A stretch of 64,000 bases of DNA, taken from NCBI RefSeq assembly GCF_014640435.1, contig NZ_BMGY01000007.1, forward strand, positions 1-64,000, in the 5' to 3' direction. The stretch comes from Hymenobacter frigidus. Its GTDB lineage: Bacteria > Bacteroidota > Bacteroidia > Cytophagales > Hymenobacteraceae. This document shows, one piece after another, positions 35,907 through 44,168 of the stretch. The notes under the pieces were generated by a model that made no database searches, was not told the DNA's origin, and was given only the letters and a program-made list of their open reading frames with translations. Every line of letters starts with the position of its first letter. The first letter of the stretch is position 1. Both the position numbers and the translations under genes were made by a program.

Positions 35907-36281
35907 CTAGCGCACCTGAGGTGTGGGCCGAAACGCCACCCGCAGCCATACGCCAGCCAGCGCCGCCAGTCCGCCCACCAAGCCCGCAATCAGAGCCGTC
36001 ACGATAACCAAAGCGACTGCGGAGCCGCCCAGTGGCAGTAGCTGCGCCACGCGGCGGGCCAGCAAACCATCGTTTTGATACGAAAGCCAAGCCGCAGGCA
36101 CCAGCCAGCTGAGCCCTGCCCCAACGAAGCCGGCCCAGAATGCTACCTGACCCGTAGGCGCGATGGCCAGGCCCACGATGAACGCGACTACGGCCATGCT
36201 CCACCAAGGCGCATCAAGCTGCACGGCCGAGGCCAGCACAAAAATAAGAATTGGCAAAAGCCAGGGATTACGCCAGTTCAT
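35907..36281 (-). CDS. small integral membrane protein of unknown function
   Basis: This 124-residue protein begins MNWRNPWLLPILIFVLASAVQ and has four hydrophobic segments (about residues 6-22, 27-45, 47-65 and 83-113). No family is recognised. An octamer with one mismatch to the -7 box, TTACTTTG, ends 5 bases before the ATG at 36281, suggesting a leaderless start as for several other genes here. It stands alone, six bases beyond the MITE. Confidence 0.65.
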   Translation of the reverse strand: MNWRNPWLLPILIFVLASAVQLDAPWWSMAVVAFIVGLAIAPTGQVAFWAGFVGAGLSWLVPAAWLSYQNDGLLARRVAQLLPLGGSAVALVIVTALIAGLVGGLAALAGVWLRVAFRPTPQVR

Positions 36282-36360
36282 GCCAGCAAAGTAACACGAA
36301 TAGCACCCAACAACGCCACCGGCATTGGGTACGACGGTGTATAATTACGGCGGGGTATAA

Positions 36361-37038
36361 TCAGGCGGCATTCAGCACCTCAGCGTCGTTATTGGCCGGC
36401 GAGTTCACGCGCGTGCTGATGGCGTACTCGCGCATGGCAGCGGCATCGTAGGGCCGCAGCTGGTGCTGGTGCGCGGCCAAGCCCGCCCCGTCGTTGAGCC
36501 AGGCTTGCTCACCGGCGCGGTCGGGCAGGATGACGGGCATGCGGTTGTGAATGCCGGCCATCAGCGCATTGGGCTCGGTGGTGATGATGGTAAATGTGGG
36601 GTGCAGCTCGCCGGTGCTGCGGTCAAGCCATTCGTCCCAAAGGCCCGCGAAGGCGAAGGGCTGCTCATCGCGCAGCAGAATGCGGTGCGGCACCTTGCCC
36701 GCCGGCGTGGCCTGCCACTCATAAAAACTATCGGCCAGCACCAGGCAGCGCCGCCGGTCCAGCAGCTGCCGGAAGGAAGGTTTTTCGGCCAGGGTTTCGG
36801 CGCGGGCATTGATGGGCTTCGGGCCGCTGGCGGAACCGTGACCGGTAGGGTCCCGGCTCCAGCTGGGCACGAGGCCCCAGCTCAGCAGCTGAATCTGGTG
36901 GGGCGCGGCGTTGGTAATAACAGGCAGCCGCTGCGACGGCGCGGCATTGTAGGTAGTCGGGGCCGCGTCAGTGAATTGGGCATCGAAGCGCTGCTCAACT
37001 TTGGGAGCAGGGGTGATGAAGGTGTAACGGCCACACAT
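36361..37038 (-). CDS. SRAP family protein (YedK/HMCES-like)
   Basis: This 225-residue SOS response-associated peptidase-family protein begins MCGRYTFITP, with the catalytic Cys2 that forms a thiazolidine cross-link with abasic DNA. Other hallmark positions are PTYNAAPSQRLPV (Asn), DSFYEWQ (Glu) and HNRMPVILP (His). It shields abasic sites in single-stranded DNA in the cytoplasm. The frame is open to 37104, but the ATG giving Met-Cys at 37038 is required for activity. A palindromic repeat follows upstream. Confidence 0.93.
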   Translation of the reverse strand: MCGRYTFITPAPKVEQRFDAQFTDAAPTTYNAAPSQRLPVITNAAPHQIQLLSWGLVPSWSRDPTGHGSASGPKPINARAETLAEKPSFRQLLDRRRCLVLADSFYEWQATPAGKVPHRILLRDEQPFAFAGLWDEWLDRSTGELHPTFTIITTEPNALMAGIHNRMPVILPDRAGEQAWLNDGAGLAAHQHQLRPYDAAAMREYAISTRVNSPANNDAEVLNAA

Positions 37039-37072
37039 GGCAAGGAGTGAGGTAAGCAAGAAGAAACCGGCT

Positions 37073-37173
37073 GTCATCCTGAACGCAGTGAAGGACCTTA
37101 CCACGCCCGGACAAGTCGTCTGTACGACAATTGCTCGAACTTGATAAGGCCCTTCACTGCGTTCGGGGTGACA
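37073..37173. repeat. palindromic repeat, diverged GTCATCCTGAACG variant
   Basis: GTCATCCTGAACGCAGTGAA at 37073 pairs with TTCACTGCGTTCGGGGTGAC ending at 37173. It sits between the SRAP gene and the glucan phosphorylase stop. The core differs from other copies, but the stem is maintained. Confidence 0.7.
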
Positions 37174-37215
37174 GTCGGTTAACGGAGGTTCATCTCCGCC
37201 ATCAAGCCTTCCTTT

Positions 37216-38865
37216 TTACTTGTATAGCTGCTCGTAGTATTCCTTGGCCATACGGCCCGACTCAAACGCAGGCTCGACCTCTTTCATGGCAGTTTTCACC
37301 ACTTTCAGAAAGTTCTTGGGCTGGTCGTAGTACATCGGCACCACGGTGTACTCCAGCACGTCGAGGAGAGCGGTGGCTTCCTGGTCGTCCTTCACGGCAT
37401 CGGGCCGGGTTTCGTCGGCGTGGGCGATGAGGAAGCCGTTTTCGCCGTGGCGGCAGAATTCGGGAATCCAGCCGTCGGCGATGCTCAGGTTCACGCTGGC
37501 GTTCATGGCGGCGGTCATGCCGCTGGTGCCGCTGGCCTCGCGCGGGAAGCGGGGCGTGTTCAGCCAGATATCAGAGCCCTTTTTGAGGGCGGCCGACAGG
37601 TCCAGCTCGTAGCCGGTAAGCACGGCGCAGTTCTTCAGGTGCGCCGTACGCTTGATGATTTCATTGAACAACGCCACGGCACCGTAATCTTTCGGGTACG
37701 GCTTGCCGGCCCAAATCATCTGGATGGGGCGCTGGATATCGTTGGCTAGCTGCACAAACCGGTCGAAATGGTGCAGAATCAAGTCGGCGCGCTTGTAGCC
37801 GGCAAAGCGGCGGGCCCACACCACGGTCAGCACCTCGGGGTCGAAGATGTTGCCGGTCTGGTCGGCCACGATTTTGAACAGGTCCTTTTTCAGCTCCTGC
37901 TTGCGGGCCAGCAAGGCGGCATCGTCCTTGCCCTTGAGGGCGTCGGCCAGCTGCGGGTCGCGCCAGTAGGTGCCGTTCTGGCTGTTGGTGATGGGGATGA
38001 TGGGGCAAATGCCTTCATAATGGCCCCACATTTCGAGGCTTACGATGCCGTGCACCTTACTCACGGCGTTGGCCTTGCGGGCAAAGCGCAGGGCGGTAAG
38101 CGTGTAGTTGAGCGAGTCGCCGTCGCCGATACGGGCCACGCGGCGGATTTCGTCCGCGGGCACCGCACCGAAAAAGCTCATGTCCGTGAGCAGCTTCATG
38201 GGGCGCTCCTCGTTGCCGGCCAGCTCGGGGGTGTGCGTGGTGAACACGAGGCGCTTTTGCACCTCGGCCAGGTCGCGGCCGTGCTTTTCGTAGAGGTAGA
38301 ACGCCAGCGGCAGGCCGTGGCCTTCGTTGAGGTGGTAGACGTCGGTGTGGCGGCCCAGCAGGTCGAGCAACTTGCCCCCGCCCACGCCCAGCAGAATGCT
38401 CTGGGCCACGCGAGCGGCGGCGTCCGGGTCGTAGAGGTGGTGCGAGATGGTGCGCGAGAGGTGGTCATTCTCGGCAATGTCGGTGGTGAGGAAGAACATG
38501 GGCACCGTGCCGAACACCTCCGGGGCCAGGTACAGGGCCTTCACGTGCACATCGGCCCCGTGAATGGTGATGGGGAACACCAGGCCGGTGTCTTCGAGAA
38601 ACGAGTAGTGCTTGTGGCGGAAATCAGCCCGCATGCTCTGGTCTTCGTTGCGCCCCTGGTCGTAGTAGCCAAAGCTCCACAGAATGCTGATGCCCACCAG
38701 ATTCTGCTTCAGCTCGTAGCCCGAGCGCATGTGTGAGCCAGCCAGAAAGCCCAAGCCACCGGAGTAGGTTTTAAGGGCCTGGTCGACGGCAAATTCCATC
38801 GAGAAATACGCGGCGGCCGTCTTGTATTTGGCAGCCGGCGTGTAGGGTTTAAAGGTGAATGCCAT
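37216..38865 (-). CDS. alpha-glucan phosphorylase family protein, short type
   Basis: This 549-residue GT35-like protein belongs to the short alpha-glucan phosphorylase group. Family blocks visible: AYFSMEFAVDQALKTYSGGLG near the start, VYHLNEGHGLPLAFYL, WARRFAGYKRADLIL, IWAGKPYPKD and LNTPRFPREASGTSGM. Normally it releases glucose-1-phosphate from glycogen or maltodextrin using PLP and phosphate. The PLP-binding Lys expected after EASGTSGM is Thr here (ACC at 37513-37515), so activity is uncertain. I chose the ATG at 38865. It lies opposite to the amylase genes at 40.9-47.5 kb and is separated by a 500-base gap. Confidence 0.8.
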   Translation of the reverse strand: MAFTFKPYTPAAKYKTAAAYFSMEFAVDQALKTYSGGLGFLAGSHMRSGYELKQNLVGISILWSFGYYDQGRNEDQSMRADFRHKHYSFLEDTGLVFPITIHGADVHVKALYLAPEVFGTVPMFFLTTDIAENDHLSRTISHHLYDPDAAARVAQSILLGVGGGKLLDLLGRHTDVYHLNEGHGLPLAFYLYEKHGRDLAEVQKRLVFTTHTPELAGNEERPMKLLTDMSFFGAVPADEIRRVARIGDGDSLNYTLTALRFARKANAVSKVHGIVSLEMWGHYEGICPIIPITNSQNGTYWRDPQLADALKGKDDAALLARKQELKKDLFKIVADQTGNIFDPEVLTVVWARRFAGYKRADLILHHFDRFVQLANDIQRPIQMIWAGKPYPKDYGAVALFNEIIKRTAHLKNCAVLTGYELDLSAALKKGSDIWLNTPRFPREASGTSGMTAAMNASVNLSIADGWIPEFCRHGENGFLIAHADETRPDAVKDDQEATALLDVLEYTVVPMYYDQPKNFLKVVKTAMKEVEPAFESGRMAKEYYEQLYK

Positions 38866-39374
38866 AGAGAAATACAGCACGCGGACCACGGCCGCGCTCA
38901 GGAAAAATGCAAGGTGAAAAAACAGGCCACTAACCGTTCAGCCGCAGCCCAATACCGTCGCAAGGTCCGAAGCATTCGGCAAATAATAACGTGACCGGCC
39001 GCAATAGCCGCCGCTAGCCACCCGAATCGATACCGGCAATAACTGCCACCTAATCAAATACAAACGGCAAATATTAAGCTTTCAACATATGTTTACTCAC
39101 GGTCCCCGGAACTACCGGTTTTCTTGGGTAATGCACCGGCTGGCTACCGTAGTGCTGTACCAAACTGACAAACCGATACCCACCGCTTACCCATGCTTCA
39201 TCAACGTTGCATTATTGAAGCAATTATGGGTGCTTTACATATAAAATCATTAAACAATGGGGCCTTTTTTCGAAAAAGACACAATTTTTTAACCTCAGGT
39301 ATAATCATCCTGCTAATTAATTGCCCTAGCTTTGTCGGAACAATTCTCACGCTTTGAAACTCATTTTCAACCGT
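38866..39374. other. non-coding stretch upstream of the lipoprotein gene
   Basis: This 510-base intergenic stretch is AT-richer than average. It holds the divergent promoters of the phosphorylase gene and the lipoprotein gene at 39375. TAGCTTTG at 39327-39334 is a perfect -7 box, about 40 bases before the chosen ATG at 39375. No gene, terminator or repeat is recognised in the rest. Confidence 0.5.
39327..39334 (+). promoter_or_regulatory. -7 promoter box of the lipoprotein gene
   Basis: TAGCTTTG matches TAnnTTTG exactly. It lies about 40 bases before the ATG at 39375. Confidence 0.5.
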
Positions 39375-40817
39375 ATGCGCATGACATTTTCAGGCCGTTA
39401 CTTAGTAGCGCCACTTTTGGGAGCCTTGTTATTTTCGAGCTGCTCCAAGTCGGAGCCCACGCCGGAAACCCCTATCGCCGCCGTTGCATCGCAGGACGTG
39501 TCGGCCCCCGGCTTCCCCGAAGGATTTGAAACCGGTACTAAAACGGCTTACACCACGGGCAGCGTGACACTGGGCTCGGGGTCCTGGACGCTAAATGACG
39601 CCCTGCTGGGCAATACCACGGCCGACCACAAAACCGGGGCGCAGTCGGCCCGCGTCCGCAACAGCGGTTCGCTGAGCATGAACTTTGACCTGACCGGCGG
39701 CGCGGGTGTGGTGACCGTAGGCCACGCCCGCTACGGCACCGATGCCAACGGCACCTGGGAGCTGTGGGCCTCCGGCAACAGCGGCGCATCCTACGCCAAA
39801 GTGGGCAGCACCGTCACCAGCACCACCACCACGCTCAGCACGGCCTCATTCACGGTAAACCTGGCCGGCACGGTGCGCCTGCAGGTGCGCAAAACCGACG
39901 CCAGCACCAACCGCCTCAACTTCGACAACATCACGGTGGAGAGCTACAGCGGCACCACCACGCCCACCGGCGGCAGCAAGAAATTCCTGTTTGACGGCTC
40001 GCACGGTGAACTGGCCGGCAACGCCGACTGGGTGCTGGACGTGAACAGCGGCGTGGCCTCGCGCTACCCCACGCCCGCCCAGAGCGGCATCACGAGCAGC
40101 TCGCCCGAAACATTCTGGACCGGAGCAGTTTCGGCCTGGGGCGTAGCCCTGGTTAAGCTAGGCCACACCGTGGAGCAACTGCCCACCGGCACGGCCATCA
40201 GCTACGGCAACACTGCCAACCCCCAGGACCTGGCCAATTACAGCGTGTTCGTGGTCGATGAGCCCAACGTCATCTTCTCGGCGGCCGAGAAAACGGCCAT
40301 CATGCAGTTCGTGCAGAACGGCGGCGGCTTGTTTATGATTACGGACCACATTATTTCGGACCGCAACAACGACGGCTACGACTCGCCTCAAATCTGGAAC
40401 GACCTGATGACCAACAACACGGTGAAGGCCAACCCATTCGGATTCTCAATAAACTCCGACAACATTGTGGAAAACAGCAGCAACGTCCAGACCGGCACCA
40501 ACCCCATTATGAATGGCTCGCAGGGCCTGGTTTCGCAGCTCTCATTCCACAACGGAGCTACCATGACGCTGAACCCCACCGCCAACACCTCGGTGCAGGG
40601 CCTGGTGTGGCGCAGCACCGCCGGCCAGGGCAACAATCTGGCGATGGCCGCCAGCAGCACCTTCGGCACGGGCCGCGTGATGATTATCGGTGATTCCTCG
40701 CCGGCCGACGACGGCACCGGCTCGCCCGGCAACACCGTGTATAACGGCTGGGGCGAAAACGTGAGCACGCCCCGCCTGCACCTCAACGCCTCGCTCTGGC
40801 TCGCCAAGCTGCAATAG
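39375..40817 (+). CDS. secreted lipoprotein with GATase1-like domain
   Basis: This protein of about 480 residues has a lipoprotein signal (LLGALLFSSC, then SKSEP), followed by a beta-sandwich module of about 140 residues (EGFETGTKTAYTTGSVTLGSGSW ... NRLNFDNITVESYS). After a Gly/Thr linker comes a C-terminal part of about 290 residues with LFDGSHGELAGNADWVLD, VFVVDEPNVIFSAAEKTAIMQFVQNGGGLFMITDH and RVMIIGDSS. The latter fits class-I glutamine-amidotransferase-like or IFT52/GldG-like domains that often precede sugar enzymes. The frame extends from a TTG at 39354; the ATG at 39375 gives a cleaner signal. It may be a surface protein of the glucan locus; the exact role is unknown. Confidence 0.6.
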   Translation: MRMTFSGRYLVAPLLGALLFSSCSKSEPTPETPIAAVASQDVSAPGFPEGFETGTKTAYTTGSVTLGSGSWTLNDALLGNTTADHKTGAQSARVRNSGSLSMNFDLTGGAGVVTVGHARYGTDANGTWELWASGNSGASYAKVGSTVTSTTTTLSTASFTVNLAGTVRLQVRKTDASTNRLNFDNITVESYSGTTTPTGGSKKFLFDGSHGELAGNADWVLDVNSGVASRYPTPAQSGITSSSPETFWTGAVSAWGVALVKLGHTVEQLPTGTAISYGNTANPQDLANYSVFVVDEPNVIFSAAEKTAIMQFVQNGGGLFMITDHIISDRNNDGYDSPQIWNDLMTNNTVKANPFGFSINSDNIVENSSNVQTGTNPIMNGSQGLVSQLSFHNGATMTLNPTANTSVQGLVWRSTAGQGNNLAMAASSTFGTGRVMIIGDSSPADDGTGSPGNTVYNGWGENVSTPRLHLNASLWLAKLQ

Positions 40818-40855
40818 CGTTCGGCTGATTTCACGTAATACCTTTTGATTTTCAA

Positions 40856-40887
40856 GCCCGCAGCCGCTCCGGCTGCGGGCTTTTTTT
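40856..40887 (+). terminator. terminator before the SusA-like amylase gene
   Basis: GCCCGCAGCCG and CGGCTGCGGGC form an 11-bp perfect stem with a 3-base loop, followed by T7. It lies about 38 bases after the lipoprotein stop. Confidence 0.95.
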
Positions 40888-40921
40888 GGCCTATCAAGCA
40901 GCGCCGGGTAGCCACAGCTGT

Positions 40922-40929
40922 TACTTTTG
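40922..40929 (+). promoter_or_regulatory. -7 box of the neopullulanase-like gene
   Basis: TACTTTTG, a perfect -7 match, lies 23 bases before the ATG at 40953 and after the terminator, so the amylase gene has its own promoter. Confidence 0.6.
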
Positions 40930-40952
40930 GAGCTCATTTCGCTTTGTTTCCA

Positions 40953-42842
40953 ATGAGCTACTCACGTTTTTTCCGGCTGGCAGCTGCTTTGCTCGCCGCC
41001 GCGGTTGCCTCGCCGGCCTGGGCCAATACTTCTGTTGTTTCGACAGCTGCTGGCACTACTAAGGCAGCTCCCGGCATCACGCGCATCGACCCGGCTTTTT
41101 GGTGGGTGGGCATGAAAAACCCGAAGCTGCAGTTGCTGGTGCACGGCCCCGGCATTGGGAGCAGTACGGCCACGCTAGCCGCCTATCCCGGCGTGACACT
41201 GGATGGGGTGCAGAAAATGGAAAGCGCCAACTACCTGGTCATCAACCTCACCATTGGGCCGGATGCCAAGCCGGGCCAGCTTAAACTGGAATTCAAGGGC
41301 ACCAAAAAACTGACGTATGCCTACGAGCTACGCGCCCGCAACACCGACCCGCAACGCGTGCAGGGCCTCACCCAGGCCGATTTTATCTACATGCTGATGC
41401 CTGACCGGTTTGCCAACGGCGACCCGAAAAACGACGTGGTGAAAGGCACCCGCGTCAACCACATTGCTCGCGACTCGATGTATGCCCGCCACGGCGGCGA
41501 CATTCGGGGCATTCAGAACCACTTTGCCTACTTCAAGCAGCTGGGCGCCACGGCTATCTGGCCCACGCCGCTGGTGGAAAACGACATGCCCAGGGCCAGC
41601 TACCACGGCTACGCCGTAACGGACGGCTACCGGATTGACCCGCGCTACGGCACCAACGCCGAGTACGCGCAATTTGTGAAAGCCGCGCACGCCGACGGCC
41701 TCAAAGTAGTGCAGGACATCGTACTCAACCACTGGGGCAGCTTCCACTACCTGTTTCTGGACCAGCCGGCGGCCGACTGGTTTCACCAGTTCCCAACCTT
41801 CACGCGCAGCAACTACAACGCCTACGCCCTCAACGACCCGCACGGCTCGCAACGGGACAGGATGTTGTACAACGACGGCTGGTTCGACACGACCATGCCC
41901 GACGTGAACCAGAGCAACCCACTGGTGGCGACGTATTTGATTCAGAATTTTCTGTGGTGCGTCGAATCGACGGGCATTGACGGCTACCGCATTGACACCT
42001 ATCCGTATTCGGAGCCGCAGTTCCTCATGGCCTGGGGCAAGGCCATTGCCGACGAATACCCGCAGTTGACGCTGTTTGGCGAAGCCTGGGAAGGCACCGA
42101 AGCCGAGCAGGCCTTCTTCGCCCAGAATATCCTGCCGCACGTCAACGGTTTCAAGTCGAACCTGCCGGGCGTGCTCGATTTTCAGGTTGCCTTCGCCATC
42201 GGCGACGCGCTCAAAACGGAGAACGGCGACCTCAGCAAGCTCTACCATGCCCTGCAGGCCGACTGGCTGTACGTGGACGCCACGCGCAACGTGCTTTTCC
42301 TCGATAACCACGACATGAGCCGGTTCTACTCGGTTATTGGTGAGGATTTCAACAAATTCAAAACTAGTATTGCCTGGCTGCTCACGCTGCGCGGCACGCC
42401 CCAGCTGTATTACGGCACCGAGGTGCTGATGAAGAACTTCTCGAACCCCGACGGCAAGGTACGCGAGGACTTCCCCGGCGGGTTTGCGGGGGATAAAACC
42501 AATTACTTTGTATCGCGTCCTGGTCAGGCGGGCGAAGCTTTTGACTACGTGAGTAAGCTGGCCAACTACCGTAAGGCGCACCCGGTGCTGAGCTCGGGCA
42601 AGTTGATGCAGTTTATTCCGCAGGATGGCGTATACACGTATTTCCGGTACACGGATACTGACTGCGTAATGGTGATTGCCAACAACACCAAGGACGAAAA
42701 GAAGGTGGACGGCACGCGCTTCGCGGAACGAACGGATGGGTTTTCGTCCGGCGTGGAGGTGGTGAGCGGGGCGGTCGTCCCGGATTTGAAGACGTTGCGG
42801 GTGCCGCCGCACACGGCTTGGGTGGTGGAGTTGCGGAAATAG
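40953..42842 (+). CDS. GH13 cyclomaltodextrinase/neopullulanase-like amylase (SusA-like)
   Basis: This 629-residue exported enzyme has a signal peptide (RLAAALLAAAVASPAWA). An N-terminal immunoglobulin-like domain of about 110 residues (FWWVGMKNPKLQLLVHGPGIGS) is typical of cyclomaltodextrinases and neopullulanases. The TIM barrel has the GH13 motifs: VVQDIVLNHWG (region I), GYRIDTYPYSEP (region II with the nucleophile Asp), TLFGEAWEG (region III with the acid Glu) and FLDNHDMSRF (region IV). It hydrolyses maltodextrin, starch or pullulan outside the cytoplasmic membrane. The start ATG at 40953 places the signal peptide correctly. It is the first gene of the glucan cluster and has its own promoter. 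Confidence 0.88.
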   Translation: MSYSRFFRLAAALLAAAVASPAWANTSVVSTAAGTTKAAPGITRIDPAFWWVGMKNPKLQLLVHGPGIGSSTATLAAYPGVTLDGVQKMESANYLVINLTIGPDAKPGQLKLEFKGTKKLTYAYELRARNTDPQRVQGLTQADFIYMLMPDRFANGDPKNDVVKGTRVNHIARDSMYARHGGDIRGIQNHFAYFKQLGATAIWPTPLVENDMPRASYHGYAVTDGYRIDPRYGTNAEYAQFVKAAHADGLKVVQDIVLNHWGSFHYLFLDQPAADWFHQFPTFTRSNYNAYALNDPHGSQRDRMLYNDGWFDTTMPDVNQSNPLVATYLIQNFLWCVESTGIDGYRIDTYPYSEPQFLMAWGKAIADEYPQLTLFGEAWEGTEAEQAFFAQNILPHVNGFKSNLPGVLDFQVAFAIGDALKTENGDLSKLYHALQADWLYVDATRNVLFLDNHDMSRFYSVIGEDFNKFKTSIAWLLTLRGTPQLYYGTEVLMKNFSNPDGKVREDFPGGFAGDKTNYFVSRPGQAGEAFDYVSKLANYRKAHPVLSSGKLMQFIPQDGVYTYFRYTDTDCVMVIANNTKDEKKVDGTRFAERTDGFSSGVEVVSGAVVPDLKTLRVPPHTAWVVELRK

Positions 42843-42852
42843 GTCGTTCTTT

Positions 42853-43329
42853 GGTTTTTAGCCCGCAGAAGCCGCAGAAGTTTACGCAGATGACGCAGAA
42901 GCACGAGAACGATATTTCCTACCTGGTGCGGAAGGCAGCTTATACCATCCATGTGGCGCTCGGGCCGGGGCTGTTGGAATCGGTGTACGAAACGCTATTG
43001 TGCCACGAATTGCGGAAATTGGGATTGAACGTGCAAACCCAAGTGCCCTTACCCGTGGTGTATGATGGCCTGAAGCTGGAAAACGGCTTCCGAATGGACC
43101 TTCTGGTTGAGCACAAAGTTGTAGTCGAACTAAAGTCCGTCGAAGTCCTGCTCGAAGTGCATCACATGCAACTGCTCACCTACCTCAAACTCTCCGGCTA
43201 CAAGCTCGGCTTACTTATCAATTTCAACGTGCCTTATATCAAAAATGGCATTTTCCGCAAAGTGAACGGTCTCGAAGAACATTCTGCGTCTTCTGCGCAA
43301 CCTTCCGCGCCCTCTGCGGGCTAAAAAAC
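42853..43329. mobile_element. TIR-bounded unit carrying a GxxExxY gene
   Basis: Arms 42853-42901 and 43281-43329 are inverted repeats of about 49 bases with roughly 8 mismatches; the core is TTTTTAGCCCGCAGA with further CGCAGA units. The unit is 477 bp and contains one gene. It sits between the neopullulanase gene (stop 42842) and the SDR gene (start 43339), as if inserted between two cotranscribed genes. No transposase and no target duplication are evident. Confidence 0.6.
42890..43324 (+). CDS. GxxExxY family protein (PD-(D/E)XK-like)
   Basis: This 144-residue protein has the hallmark AYTIHVALGPGLLESVYETLLCHELRKLG (GxxExxY) and the downstream core EHKVVVELKSVEVLLEVHHMQLLTYLKLSGYKLGLLINFN. 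The V-E-L-K-S element fits a PD-(D/E)XK nuclease-like active site. The biological role is unknown. I chose the ATG at 42890; it lies inside the left inverted repeat. The C-terminal EEHSASSAQPSAPSAG is encoded by the right repeat and looks like repeat-derived tail. No obvious operon partner apart from flanking genes. Confidence 0.8.
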   Translation: MTQKHENDISYLVRKAAYTIHVALGPGLLESVYETLLCHELRKLGLNVQTQVPLPVVYDGLKLENGFRMDLLVEHKVVVELKSVEVLLEVHHMQLLTYLKLSGYKLGLLINFNVPYIKNGIFRKVNGLEEHSASSAQPSAPSAG

Positions 43330-43338
43330 CCAGAACGA

Positions 43339-44046
43339 ATGAACGACCTCACCGACCAAGTAGCCATCGTGACCGGCGCTAGCCGCGGCATTGGCAAAGC
43401 CATTTCGCTGTTGCTGGCCCTGCAAGGAGCCAAAGTAGTAGCGGTGGCCCGCAGCGAAGATGAGCTCATCGAACTCACGAATAAAACCCAGGGCCTGGGC
43501 ATTGTGGCCGATGTAGCGGACGAAAGCGATGCCGTACACGTCGTAGCCGAAACCCTGCGCCAGTACGGCCGCCTCGATATCGTGGTGTGCAACGCCGGAG
43601 TCGGCTCCTTCAACGAGCTGGAAAACTTCAGCGACGCCGAATGGGACCGGATATTCGACACCAACGTGAAGGGCACTTTCCTGCTCTGCAAGGCCGTGGT
43701 GCCGTATTTCAAAGCGCAGAAAAAGGGCCACATCGTGGGCATTACCTCCGACGTAGCCAAGCGCACCTTCGCCCACGGCACGGCCTACGGTGCCAGCAAA
43801 TATGCCCAGGACGCCGTGCTGGGCAGCCTGCGCAAGGAAGTGCGGCCGCATGGCATCAAAGTCAGCACCATTTACCCCGGCTTGGTCGATACTTACTTCA
43901 ACGACACCCGGCCCGGCAGCGCCGAAGCCGAAAAAACCCACCTCCGCCCCGCCGACGTGGCCCAGGCCGTGCGCTACGTGCTGGAAGCCCCGGCTCATGT
44001 GGTGATTGATGAGCTAATGCTGCATCCGCTCACCCAGGAATGGTAA
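43339..44046 (+). CDS. short-chain dehydrogenase/reductase
   Basis: This 235-residue classical SDR has TGASRGIGKAIS (dinucleotide-binding), NAGVGSFNELENF, ITSDVAKRTFAHGTAYGASKYAQ (Ser and the Y-x-x-x-K pair) and YPGLVDTYF. It is a cytoplasmic NAD(P)-dependent oxidoreductase; a 3-oxoacyl or sugar-alcohol substrate is possible, but none can be assigned. The start ATG at 43339 follows the GxxExxY stop by 14 bases. It probably belongs to the same transcript as the amylase genes if readthrough crosses the inserted unit. Confidence 0.85.
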   Translation: MNDLTDQVAIVTGASRGIGKAISLLLALQGAKVVAVARSEDELIELTNKTQGLGIVADVADESDAVHVVAETLRQYGRLDIVVCNAGVGSFNELENFSDAEWDRIFDTNVKGTFLLCKAVVPYFKAQKKGHIVGITSDVAKRTFAHGTAYGASKYAQDAVLGSLRKEVRPHGIKVSTIYPGLVDTYFNDTRPGSAEAEKTHLRPADVAQAVRYVLEAPAHVVIDELMLHPLTQEW

Positions 44047-44050
44047 GGCA

Positions 44051-44153
44051 TCAATGGGTGAATGAGCGAGTGGCTGAATAAGTGAATGTTAAATAATATT
44101 TGCTTTCTGCGCGCTTATTCAACCATTCAGCCATTCGTTCATTCACCCATTGA
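44051..44153. repeat. inverted repeat between SDR and amylase genes
   Basis: TCAATGGGTGAATGAGCGAG plus nine more bases (44051-44079) pair with 44125-44153; arms are 29 bases with a few mismatches. It has a heptamer-like GAATGA/TGAATG character and no T tail. It is another lineage of palindromic element. Confidence 0.7.
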
Positions 44154-44168
44154 CTAACTTGCCGCATC

